DNA of 64,000 bases from JAKAGZ01 sp963748105. GTDB taxonomy: Bacteria > Bacteroidota > Ignavibacteria > Ignavibacteriales > Ignavibacteriaceae. The number at the start of each line of letters is the position of its first letter. The first letter of the stretch is position 1. Position numbers and translations under genes: made by a program. The notes beneath the pieces were generated by a model, which searched no databases, was not told the origin of the DNA, and saw only the letters and a list, made by a program, of their open reading frames with translations. Location of the stretch: contig CAVVHP010000013.1 of NCBI GenBank assembly GCA_963748105.1, forward strand, positions 23,375 through 87,374. Direction: 5' to 3'. This document shows, piece by piece, positions 45,100-53,396 of this stretch.

Positions 45100-46811
45100 A
45101 TGTTCGAAAAAGAAATAAAATTCATAACAGATTTTTCTCTTAATAAGATAAAAAAGCTCGGAGCTTTTTTTACATTCGAACAATTGCAGTCTTTGGATCT
45201 TCATCCGGCGATTATCAAAGTATATCAATTCTGAACTTGAATATTTAATTTTTCAGGACCGCAAAAAGCTTCTGCAAAAATCAGCATTTGATTATTCCGA
45301 TCAGAAAATTCAACAATATTTTGATGCAATAAATGAAGAGATTAAGAAGAACAAAAGCATCTCTTTTGAAGATGCCAAAAGCCTGGTAATGCAGGCTGCT
45401 TCGTTTACCGCAAATTATATTGTTAGGCCCAAATGGTCGCTTACAAAATTTATTTACAATGAAGATCAGCTAAAATCGACAGATGAAATAAAATTATCAC
45501 TGAATTATCTTTATTATTATGATTATTTAGGAAATGTTCTGCTTTCATATTTAGAGAAGAAAAAGGCGGTAAATCTTACCCTTATAGATTTTGAAGTAGC
45601 GTTAAATAAAATAAATAAAGAATTGTTTAGTGGGCATAGTCAGCAATTGATTAACAACTCACTGGTTTCTATGGCTGATTTTTTCAATATAGGGGGGACT
45701 AATAAAAAAATATCTCTTCTTTATGTTGAACTTTTTTTAAAAGAAAAAGATTTGATTGATTATTTCTTCAGGGTGCGAAGGTCGCTGCCTGTTGACGCAC
45801 GTAAGAAATTTGAAATTGCATGAGATTAAAAAAATATTATACACTCCTACAAAAGTAGACGATTCTGAAATAGCAGCCGTAAAAGAACAAATTGAAGAAG
45901 AAAAAAAGCCGGTACTAAGTGAGCCAGAAGTCTCTGACCCGGTAGATGAGCAGGTGAAAGAGGAAACTGAAACTACAATTAAGGAGGAAAATGAAGAGCT
46001 GCCAGTTGAACCGGAAGTTTCTGAATCCAAAGATCAACAGCTAAAAGAAAAACCAGAAATTGAAGAGAAAATTGAAAAACCTGAAGAGGATAAGACTGAA
46101 GAAAAACCTATTGAAATTCCATTAAGACACAAGGAAGAAGAAAAAACGGTAATTGATGAAATCTCAGATGAGGAATATTTTAATTTACCCGACAATGATG
46201 AGAAAGAAACTGAGGAGAATACTAATAATCCGGATATAGAATTTGAAGAGAAATCAAAGATAGATGAGGAGGATATATTAAGCGAACTTTCTGCAGATGA
46301 CGAATTACTTGAGGCATTCGATTCACAATTAAAAGCGCTTGAAGAAGAATCAAAATTATTTATTGGTGAAGAAGATTCTTTTGATGAAAAAAATGAAATT
46401 AAGGAAGATGAATTCATCTTGGAAGATAAAAGTGAAGCTACTGAGGAAAAGCCAGATTTATTTGGGGAAGAATTAGAATCTGTAACAGAAGAACCCGAAG
46501 ATAAATCAAAAGAAAATGCTATTGAAGAAGAAGGGAAAACTACTGAAGAAACTAAACCGGAAATCCCCCTTAGAGAAAAAGATGTGTTCAGTTATTTAAG
46601 CGACAAAGAAATTGATAAAATCGTAGATGGTGTTTTTAACGAAGACAGGGAAGATTTTGCAAATACTATGGAGAAAATTTCTGAATGTATCACATATGAA
46701 GAAGCAACAGAAATATTAAAATCAGTTTTCTTTTCCTATCGTGTTAATCCTTACACAAGAGATGCAGTAACACTAACAAACGCTGTATCGAATTATTTTA
46801 AGCAGATCTGA
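45100..46811 (+). pseudogene. Acidic low-complexity protein of unknown function, broken by two +1 frameshifts
   Basis: Three open segments follow one another: 45100-45233, a segment ending at 45823, and the last to 46811. Together they give about 570 residues. The first 240 are helical and of ordinary composition (LNYLYYYDYLGNVLLSYL). Then about 230 residues are dominated by E, K and D with short proline units, a disordered acidic linker. A final helical domain of about 75 residues (LSDKEIDKIVDGVFNEDRE) ends in SNYFKQI. The joints lie near 45220-45231 and 45812-45821. obgE starts two bases after the stop. I do not recognise the family; the plan suggests a scaffold with two folded ends. Confidence 0.6.
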
Positions 46812-46813
46812 TA

Positions 46814-47803
46814 ATGTTTATAGACTATGCAGAAATTGAAGCTGCTGCCGGTAAAGGCGGAGATGGAGCGGTTGCATTCAGGAAGGAAAAATACGTGCCG
46901 AAAGGAGGTCCTTCAGGGGGAAATGGCGGTAATGGAGGAAGTGTAATACTCAAAACAGATCCGAATTTATATACTCTTTTGGATTTCAGGTATAAGAGGC
47001 ATTACAAGGCAGAAAAAGGTGAAGCTGGGGCAAAATCACGTAAAGATGGAAAATTTGGGCAGGACATAATTATTAAAGTCCCTGTCGGTACACTGGTTAA
47101 AGATCAGGAAACAGGAAAAATATTATTTGATCTAAAAGTAGATGGTGAGGAGGTCGTTCTTGCTAAAGGTGGAAGAGGGGGGAAAGGAAACAGTAATTTT
47201 GCTACTTCAACAAACCAGGCGCCAAGATACGCAGAACTCGGAAAAGAAGGAGACTCAAAAAAAGTAATTCTGGAATTAAAGCTTATTGCTGATGTTGGGC
47301 TGGTAGGATTTCCGAATGCCGGAAAATCTACTTTGATTTCAACTATATCAGCGGCAAAACCCAAAATTGCAGATTATCCATTTACTACCCTTACTCCTAA
47401 TCTTGGAATTGTTAAATATAAAGATTACAAAAGTTTTACAGTTGCCGATATTCCTGGAATAATAGAAGGTGCGCACGAAGGAAAAGGCCTCGGGATAAAA
47501 TTTCTTAAACACATAGAAAGAACGAAAATACTACTTTTTTTGGTGGATGTAACTTCAGAAAATTATCAAAAAGATTATGATATCCTTTTCAATGAATTAA
47601 AAAGCTACAGTAAAAAATTAGCAGATAAGAAGAAAATTGTCTCTATTTCAAAAGCTGATATTGCAGGTGATATAGATCTGATTAAACTGGCAAAAAAGAA
47701 AATTAAAAATGCAGATTCAAAATTATTAATTTTTTCTTCTGCTACCGGACAGGGAATTCCCGAACTTCTTGATTTCCTATGGGCTGAATTGGGCCGTGAG
47801 TAA
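46814..47803 (+). CDS. obgE: GTPase ObgE/CgtA
   Basis: A 329-residue GTPase. The Obg domain (residues 1-158) has the glycine-rich GPSGGNGGNGGSV loops. The G domain follows with G1 GFPNAGKST, G3 DIPG and G4 SKAD. There is no long C-terminal OCT domain, normal for this short form. Obg acts in large ribosomal subunit assembly and couples it to the stringent response. It is separated by two bases from the broken acidic gene upstream. No terminator is seen after it before the peptidase remnant. Confidence 0.95.
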   Translation: MFIDYAEIEAAAGKGGDGAVAFRKEKYVPKGGPSGGNGGNGGSVILKTDPNLYTLLDFRYKRHYKAEKGEAGAKSRKDGKFGQDIIIKVPVGTLVKDQETGKILFDLKVDGEEVVLAKGGRGGKGNSNFATSTNQAPRYAELGKEGDSKKVILELKLIADVGLVGFPNAGKSTLISTISAAKPKIADYPFTTLTPNLGIVKYKDYKSFTVADIPGIIEGAHEGKGLGIKFLKHIERTKILLFLVDVTSENYQKDYDILFNELKSYSKKLADKKKIVSISKADIAGDIDLIKLAKKKIKNADSKLLIFSSATGQGIPELLDFLWAELGRE

Positions 47804-47811
47804 TTAAATCA

Positions 47812-48112
47812 AGGGTAAGTTCAATAAAAAGGAAATATATTTATTTTGCTTCATTTTTGTTGGAAATTTCCATCTACACGTGCGGAACAGGGGCCAACCC
47901 TTTTTCAAAACAGGATGATGTTGCTCTTGGAAGTGACCTTAACAAACAAATCCAAAATGGTCCTAAAGACTATTTTTTTTTCAAGGTGATCCATCGATAA
48001 AAAGATATATCGAAGAAAAAATTTTCAATAAGCAGCCGGGTATCAGATATTGTGCTATACAGCAGAAGGCCCGAATATTATACATAAGGAATATGAAAAA
48101 ACGTAATAAATA
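47812..48112 (+). pseudogene. Remnant of a lipoprotein peptidase, M48-like
   Basis: A short segment encodes a hydrophobic start, a lipobox-like YTC, and GTGANPFSKQDDVALGSDL, similar to the first part of M48 metallopeptidases of Bacteroidota. It then breaks at a nine-T run near 47973-47981: the frame that follows reads GDPSIKRYIEEKIFN, then a further break and a short end. There is no HExxH motif and no start codon at the usual place. The rest of the peptidase (about 400 residues) is missing, so this is a real deletion remnant and not just a sequencing error. The gap 47804-48237 holds nothing else that I can support. Confidence 0.45.
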
Positions 48113-48237
48113 AGCTTAAATAGGAGTGAAATTTATCCTTCCGGTTCAGGATTTATCGCAAATCATTAAAATATTAGCTTAAAATTCTTTGAAATTGAAC
48201 TGTATAGTAAGTATATTTATAAGCTAAAATAAATCCC

Positions 48238-48311
48238 GGCGGGGTAGCTCAGTAGGTTAGAGCAGTGGAATCATAATCCACGTGTCGGGGGTTCGAATCC
48301 CTCCCCCGCTA
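48238..48311 (+). tRNA. tRNA-Met (CAT), elongator type
   Basis: All four arms can be folded. The acceptor GGCGGGG pairs with CCCCGCT (one G-T), the anticodon stem GTGGA/TCCAC carries the loop ATCATAA with anticodon CAT, and the T-arm has TTCGAAT. There is no run of three G-C pairs in the anticodon stem, so it is not the initiator; tRNA-Ile2 is less likely. CCA is not encoded. Confidence 0.93.
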
Positions 48312-48330
48312 CGAATTTAAGGAGTTAATT

Positions 48331-48687
48331 ATGTACGGAATACTTATAACTTTATCATCAATAATTGCGATATTACTAATTATTATCGTGCTGCTTCAAT
48401 CAAGCAAGGGCGGCGGCCTTTCCGGAACTTTTGGAGGCGGTGCTCAGATGGGAGCTATGTTTGGTTCAAGAAGAACAGCTGACTTTTTAAGCAAAGCTAC
48501 ATGGTGGTTTGGTGGTGCAATGGCGGTTCTGGCTATTGTTATAAACCTGTTTTTTCTGCCAGGCCAAACCACAAAAGCCCAGCGTGAAAGCATAATTCAA
48601 GGTTCTCAACAGAATATCCCAAGTCAGCCGACTCTGCCGCAAAATCCTCCACAAACACAGCCTCAGGATAACGGCGGTCAAAACTAA
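48331..48687 (+). CDS. secG: Preprotein translocase subunit SecG
   Basis: A 118-residue membrane protein with two helices (residues 1-22 and about 52-73) and between them the conserved KGGGLSGTFGGG loop. The C-terminal tail is rich in Q, P and N, as in many SecG proteins. SecG supports SecYE-SecA protein export. AAGGAG stands before the ATG. It starts 20 bases after the tRNA and ends at an intrinsic terminator, so tRNA and gene may share a transcript. Confidence 0.93.
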   Translation: MYGILITLSSIIAILLIIIVLLQSSKGGGLSGTFGGGAQMGAMFGSRRTADFLSKATWWFGGAMAVLAIVINLFFLPGQTTKAQRESIIQGSQQNIPSQPTLPQNPPQTQPQDNGGQN

Positions 48688-48713
48688 TAATTAGTTTTGA
48701 TAAGAATTTTATT

Positions 48714-48741
48714 TCCCCGGAAGATTTCCGGGGATTTTTTT
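48714..48741. terminator. Bidirectional intrinsic terminator between secG and dacB
   Basis: TCCCCGGA and TCCGGGGA pair over 8 bp around a 5-base loop, followed by seven T on the plus strand. A-rich sequence precedes the stem, so it also serves the convergent dacB. Confidence 0.9.
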
Positions 48742-49987
48742 AATCAAGCTCAGTTAAGGCTTCAATAATTTTATCTTCAATTCTTCGGTGGAAGTTTGTT
48801 CCGCCCCTGCTAAATTCAAAGATCATACTAACAATCACTTCTTCGCCTTTTTCGGTTTTTAAATAACCTGAAAGGGAAGAGACCCCATTTAGCGTTCCGG
48901 TTTTACCATGAAAATTATTCTCAGCTCTTGTTTTGTTCATTCTTCTATCCAGGGTACCATCAATACCGGCTATGCTGAGAGAATTGAAGAAGTCCTGATA
49001 GTTTTTCAAGTTGAAATACATGTTTTCAAGAATTCCGACTATAGCCCCCACAGTTATCTGATCAAAGCGGGAAATTCCAGATCCATCAACAACTGAAGTT
49101 CCATCGGAATAAATTCCATTATCATCTATAAAACCGAGAACAGCCTGAGTAGAATAAAATGAATTACCTTGCTTATCCGATGTTACTGCACCGAGTGTTT
49201 TAAAAAGACATTCTGCAAGAAAATTATCACTGTGTTTATTTATTTCCTTTACAAGATGTCTTAATATTATGTCCGATTCTGCAAGAGAATTAGCATCGTC
49301 CGGAGTAATTCCTTTAAGGGCTTTTCCGCTGACGGTAATCTCAGCCTTTTTAAGTTTTCCTTTAAGAATTTCCGCAGCATAAAGTGGGGGATTTGAGATA
49401 TTGTGATAATATCTACGAATACGGCCTCTTCTTTTCCGATATGTAAATCTTCTATTTCTGTCTAATACCAGACCGGAAATTGCAGGTAACCTGACATTTG
49501 CATGTTCGTCATCAATCCAGTCTTTCCTGCTATACACTTCATCAAAAAATGAATCATCTCCTATAACATTGCCCGTTATCTTTTTTACTCCTATGCTTTT
49601 TATTATACTAACGAGTGAATCCATATCTGAGGAAGTAAACAGAGAGTTGCCGAAACCTTTTATATAAATATTCCCATTTATGGTACTATCACTTAAATCT
49701 TTGTCATCGGTTAAAATTTTTGTTGATAAAACGAAATCACCACCAAGTATTGAAAGAGAAGCAGCGGTTGTAAAAAGTTTAGTGTTGGATGCGGGAATCA
49801 TTGAACGGGTATGATTTAACTGAAAAATGGTATCCTGTGTTAAAGGTTTAACAATTAGTAATGCTACTTTTGTAGATGACGGTAGTTTTTTTAGAATCGA
49901 CTTGATTTCTTTTTTTACAGCATCAGTAGATTTCGGAAATAACTGAAAAGTACAGAACAATATTAATATTACTATTTTTTTGATCAT
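48740..49987 (-). CDS. dacB: D-alanyl-D-alanine carboxypeptidase/endopeptidase (PBP4 type)
   Basis: A 415-residue penicillin-binding protein with a signal peptide (IVILILFCTFQLFPK). The active-site motifs are SNTK (S67, K70), SDN in EINKHSDNFLAE, and HGKTGTLNG. The segment between the first two motifs is the inserted domain of class C PBPs. It trims or cleaves peptidoglycan cross-links in the periplasm. It faces secG with the terminator between them. The length is a little under that of E. coli DacB (about 477) but normal for this group. Confidence 0.92.
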   Translation of the reverse strand: MIKKIVILILFCTFQLFPKSTDAVKKEIKSILKKLPSSTKVALLIVKPLTQDTIFQLNHTRSMIPASNTKLFTTAASLSILGGDFVLSTKILTDDKDLSDSTINGNIYIKGFGNSLFTSSDMDSLVSIIKSIGVKKITGNVIGDDSFFDEVYSRKDWIDDEHANVRLPAISGLVLDRNRRFTYRKRRGRIRRYYHNISNPPLYAAEILKGKLKKAEITVSGKALKGITPDDANSLAESDIILRHLVKEINKHSDNFLAECLFKTLGAVTSDKQGNSFYSTQAVLGFIDDNGIYSDGTSVVDGSGISRFDQITVGAIVGILENMYFNLKNYQDFFNSLSIAGIDGTLDRRMNKTRAENNFHGKTGTLNGVSSLSGYLKTEKGEEVIVSMIFEFSRGGTNFHRRIEDKIIEALTELD

Positions 49988-50178
49988 TACTATTTAAAAA
50001 TGAATAGTTGGTAAAATGCTGTTATGAATGTTAAATTAAAATAGGTTATTTTTAAGATGTAACAAACACCAGAATTTATACTGCTAATTTAAGTTTTTGA
50101 ACAACAAATAAAATATTTTACAACCTGTCTTGTGAAATTATTACTTGATATGAAATTTTTTAAATAAAAAGGATAATT

Positions 50179-51183
50179 ATGGGTAAGAAAAAAGAAGCAT
50201 TGAAAGCCTACGAGGATCTTGATTTTTTAAATTCCTCAGATGCAAGAATTATTAGAATATTAAGTGAGTTCCTGCAGCCGCAAACAAGATTTAAAAAGCA
50301 CAAAATTGTAGATACGATTGTCTTTTTTGGTTCGGCCAGGCTAAAATCAAGGAAAGTTGCTCAGGCTGAGTATAATAAATTTAAGACTATGAATCCCAAA
50401 TCAACCCCAAATTTTGCTGATAGACTAAGACAGGCCCAGCATGCTGTGGAGATGTCCAAATACTATGAAGATGCTGTAGAGCTTTCCCGTCGGTTGACTG
50501 ATTGGTCCTTGGGATTAAAAACAAAGGCTAACAGGTTCATTATTTGTACAGGAGGCGGACCCGGAATTATGGAAGCTGCGAACAGGGGAGCCAGGAAGGC
50601 AGGAGGAAAATCAATTGGTTTGAACATCAGCATACCCTTTGAACAATTTGTAAATAAATATGTACCAAAAGATTTAAGCTTTGAATTTCATTATTTCTTT
50701 ATGAGAAAATTCTGGTTTGCGTACCTGGCAAAATCCTTAATAGTTTTTCCGGGTGGATTTGGAACCATGGACGAATTTTTTGAAATCCTAACTTTAATGC
50801 AGACACAAAAAATAAAAAAGAAATTGTTAATACTTGTATACGATGAAAAATACTGGGGTAAAGTAATTAATTTTAAAGCGCTGGCTGATCATGGAACTAT
50901 TGGAAAAGATGATCCTAAAATATTTACATTTTGCAACAATGTGGATGATGCTTTTGAAATGATTACCAGTTTCTTTGAGAAAAATTATTTAAAAAGAAAG
51001 AAGAAACTGAACTTGAAGAACCAAAAATACATTTGGCGTAGAAACAAAAAAGCCCCGATTTTTCGGGGCTTTTTTTTAATTGTTATAACCAGATCGGTGA
51101 GCTCTTCTGGCTGCTTTCATTTTTTCCATCCTTTTTTTGATGGATGGTTTTACGAAAAACGTTCTCTTTTTATACTCTTTTAG
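50179..51183 (+). CDS. LOG-family protein (lysine decarboxylase-like Rossmann fold), 3' end possibly frameshifted
   Basis: A protein with the two LOG signatures, CTGGGPGIMEAANRG and PGGFGTMDEFFE, which bind nucleotide in cytokinin-type phosphoribohydrolases. It probably hydrolyses nucleoside 5'-monophosphates. The N-terminal 100 residues include a region specific to the long form of the family. The open frame continues through the terminator and 108 bases into rpsU on the other strand, ending with an implausible tail. A -1 shift in the A run at 50991-50995 would instead give KKEETELEEPKIHLA and a stop at 51041, before the terminator; I think that is the real end. SD AAGGA is good. Confidence 0.83.
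   Translation: MGKKKEALKAYEDLDFLNSSDARIIRILSEFLQPQTRFKKHKIVDTIVFFGSARLKSRKVAQAEYNKFKTMNPKSTPNFADRLRQAQHAVEMSKYYEDAVELSRRLTDWSLGLKTKANRFIICTGGGPGIMEAANRGARKAGGKSIGLNISIPFEQFVNKYVPKDLSFEFHYFFMRKFWFAYLAKSLIVFPGGFGTMDEFFEILTLMQTQKIKKKLLILVYDEKYWGKVINFKALADHGTIGKDDPKIFTFCNNVDDAFEMITSFFEKNYLKRKKKLNLKNQKYIWRRNKKAPIFRGFFLIVITRSVSSSGCFHFFHPFFDGWFYEKRSLFILF
51046..51077. terminator. Bidirectional terminator between the LOG gene and rpsU
   Basis: AGCCCCGA and TCGGGGCT form an 8-bp stem around TTTT, with seven or more T on the plus side and an A run on the other. It lies directly at the rpsU stop. Confidence 0.92.
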
Positions 51184-51276
51184 TACTCCGGATCTTTCGT
51201 ATTTCTTCTTGAACCTTCTGAGAGCCTTATCGATGGATTCGTTGTCTCCAACTGTTATCCCTACCAAATTATTCAC
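51076..51276 (-). CDS. rpsU: 30S ribosomal protein S21
   Basis: A 66-residue basic protein (VGITVGDNESIDKALRRFKK) with the helical, lysine/arginine-rich body of S21. It sits in the 30S platform and is needed for translation initiation. Length and composition are normal. Upstream on the same strand, 16 bases away, is a zinc-ribbon protein gene, so the two are probably co-transcribed. The terminator at 51046 closes the unit. Confidence 0.93.
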   Translation of the reverse strand: MNNLVGITVGDNESIDKALRRFKKKYERSGVLKEYKKRTFFVKPSIKKRMEKMKAARRAHRSGYNN

Positions 51277-51292
51277 CTCACTTTATAGGTAA

Positions 51293-51676
51293 TTAAGTGT
51301 TAATTGATTCTATTAATTTTTTAAGTCCGGACTTCTGAAATTCAACAGAAATTGAACTTCGTCCATTGGACATAATTTCTTTTGAAACTACTTTACCAAA
51401 ATCATCCCAATTCTGATGATAAATTGATTCACCAACAGTAAAACTTTTAGTTGGTGCGTAAGTAGTGCATTCATTATTTTCAATTCCTTCTAAAGAAGGT
51501 TTTGTTTCTTTTACATCTGATTCAAGATCAATCATCATAGTTTGCTTGCATTTTTTGCATTTAGCCCATCTTTTATTGGCCTGTTCTTCAGACGCTGCTA
51601 CTTCCCCCGTTAATTCCATCTTTCGCATAGTGTTACAAACGCTGCAAAAAGCTTCTACGTTTTTTACTCTTGCCAT
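51293..51676 (-). CDS. Zinc-ribbon protein with C-terminal SH3/Tudor-like segment
   Basis: A 127-residue protein. The N-terminal part has two CxxC pairs (CSVC at residues 11-14 and CKKC near 39), a treble- or ribbon-type zinc site with a KRW segment between. The C-terminal 55 residues (APTKSFTVGESIYHQNWDD, then FGKVVSKEIM) resemble a small beta-barrel of the CarD/SH3-like kind with the pattern G-x-I-Y-H...G-x-V. The plan suggests binding to nucleic acid or RNA polymerase. It is directly upstream of rpsU, so it may act in translation or transcription. I cannot name a family. Confidence 0.68.
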   Translation of the reverse strand: MARVKNVEAFCSVCNTMRKMELTGEVAASEEQANKRWAKCKKCKQTMMIDLESDVKETKPSLEGIENNECTTYAPTKSFTVGESIYHQNWDDFGKVVSKEIMSNGRSSISVEFQKSGLKKLIESINT

Positions 51677-51889
51677 TTAAATTTCCTTCCTTAAGAATAG
51701 TCGGACGTTAAATATATTGAATAATTGGTGGATAATCAAATATATAGAGGCCCGATTAACCCGGTTTTTAAGACTAAATAGTATTTTAATTGAATATTAG
51801 AATTGGCTCATATTGTTAAAATTTCCGGTAATTATTATGCGTTTTTGTCCAATTTGGGTATTATTCAGAATTGATTCGGATAAGCGGGA

Positions 51890-52723
51890 TTACTTAAAAA
51901 ATTCCCTGGGCATCTCTTCAACCGGCATATTGCTAACCATAGCAATTATTTTATTATTTTGATGCTTGATTATACTCGTGTAATATTCGTGAGAAGTCTG
52001 ATAACTATGGCCAAGTTTCAAATAATTTAAAAGATCGTTAGTCAGCAGGATTATGCTGTCGCCTTTAAAATAATTTTCGTGAGCCTGGAAAACATAAATG
52101 AATTTACCGCCCTTTGCTGCGTAATAATGATGGGCCAGTTTAACACCGTTATGTTCAGAAATTGAAGCGCCAATTAATGTAAAGTCATCAATAGCAGGGA
52201 CGTAAGTATCGTATTTTACTCCATTTGATTGGAAGTAGTTTTTAATGCTTTCTGGTTTAGCTGACACATATTGAATTGAGTTATCACCATTTAAATAATC
52301 TTCAAAATTTTGCTTTGCCAGAACCAGCATATTCTTGCTTCCGGTCTGCTCAGAAATATTATTGGGATTTATTTCTGTTGGACGGTTAAAAATCAATAGT
52401 ACAAATGCAAGCATAATTACCGCCGCTGTTGCAAAACTTATATAGCGTGGTGAATAAAGCTTTTCTTTAAATGATTTTTTTTGAGCGATTTTTACATTTT
52501 CTTTCAATATTGAAGAAATCAATTCTTCCCGTTTACCATCAGGAAGATTTTTTCTTGAATATTTGTTCTTCAGGATTTTTTTTGTCAATAATTCTGCATT
52601 AAGATCAAAATCAAGAGAAGGATCTTCGCGTAATGCCTTTTCAAACATTCGTAATTCTTCCGCACTTTTCAGTTGATTATCCACATATGCGGTAACTAAG
52701 ATTTTGTTCTTCTCTTTTTTCAT
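51890..52723 (-). CDS. Putative membrane anti-sigma factor (second pair)
   Basis: I choose the ATG at 52723, one base beyond the sigma factor stop, giving 277 residues. Residues 1-95 are a charged cytoplasmic domain beginning ILVTAYVDNQLKSAEELRMF, which resembles the first helices of anti-sigma domains (helical bundle with an AYVDNQL start). One membrane helix follows (about 103-121, FATAAVIMLAFVLLIF). The outside domain of about 150 residues contains HNGVKLAHHYYAAKGGKF and is not recognised. There is no HxxxCxxC motif. Position directly after a sigma factor supports the role. The extracytoplasmic part may sense the signal. Confidence 0.68.
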   Translation of the reverse strand: MKKEKNKILVTAYVDNQLKSAEELRMFEKALREDPSLDFDLNAELLTKKILKNKYSRKNLPDGKREELISSILKENVKIAQKKSFKEKLYSPRYISFATAAVIMLAFVLLIFNRPTEINPNNISEQTGSKNMLVLAKQNFEDYLNGDNSIQYVSAKPESIKNYFQSNGVKYDTYVPAIDDFTLIGASISEHNGVKLAHHYYAAKGGKFIYVFQAHENYFKGDSIILLTNDLLNYLKLGHSYQTSHEYYTSIIKHQNNKIIAMVSNMPVEEMPREFFK

Positions 52724-52724
52724 T

Positions 52725-53315
52725 TTAATCTTTTCCCAAAAATCCTTTTTCTTCTGCATATTTGTACAGCTTAGTAAACAGAATTTTTCTTGCTCTGTGC
52801 AATCGTGATCTTACTGTGCCAATAGGGCAGTCAATAAAATCAGCAATTTCTTCATATGACAAACCTTCAATATCGCACAATATTACAACTGTACGAAAAT
52901 CTTCCGGTAGAGAAGTAATTGCCTCAGAAATCTCATCATCAAGTAGTTTATCAAATAGCTCCTTTTCCAGATGAGAAGTATCAGAATAAGAAGATTTTAT
53001 ATTCTCGTAAAAATTTTCAATCTCTTCATAATCAACTTTATCGGGCTCTTTTACCTGTTTTCGATAAGAATTGATATATGTATTCTTCATTATTCTAAAC
53101 AACCATGCTTTGCAATTAGTTCCCCTTTCAAACTTGTCAAAAAAGCGGAAAGACTTGAGGTAAGTGTCTTGTATTAAATCATTGGCATCATCGGAATCAC
53201 CGGTCATTCTCAAGGCAAAATTATACAGTGAATCCATATGGGGTATGGCTTCCGCCTCAAAATCAGCATAAAGCTGTTGCTGTTCATCCAACAGGGCAAA
53301 TAAGAATGGGAACAT
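52725..53315 (-). CDS. ECF-type RNA polymerase sigma factor (second pair)
   Basis: A 196-residue sigma factor with region 2 (MTGDSDDANDLIQDTYLKSF and KAWLFRIMKNTYINSYRK) and region 4 (GLSYEEIADFIDCPIGTVRSRLHRAR). The motifs are those of the RpoE/SigR-like group. The stop lies one base before the ATG of the anti-sigma gene. The upstream region does not contain the TGTAACC/GTCTTA pair of the first sigma factor, so the two have different regulons. Inducer unknown. Confidence 0.92.
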   Translation of the reverse strand: MFPFLFALLDEQQQLYADFEAEAIPHMDSLYNFALRMTGDSDDANDLIQDTYLKSFRFFDKFERGTNCKAWLFRIMKNTYINSYRKQVKEPDKVDYEEIENFYENIKSSYSDTSHLEKELFDKLLDDEISEAITSLPEDFRTVVILCDIEGLSYEEIADFIDCPIGTVRSRLHRARKILFTKLYKYAEEKGFLGKD

Positions 53316-53396
53316 AAATTCGGTGTTTTACCGCTTATTTATATTGATTGAAATTTTTTTTACGAGTACAATTCAAAGTTAAACTAAAAATACTAA

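Noticed and set aside
45737..46417. Serine-rich minus-strand frames opposite the acidic gene
   Set aside because: They are the reverse complement of GAA/GAG-rich codons, which always give TTC/TCT (F and S) frames.
48238..48311. Initiator tRNA-fMet
   Set aside because: The anticodon stem lacks the three consecutive G-C pairs of initiator tRNA; elongator tRNA-Met fits better.
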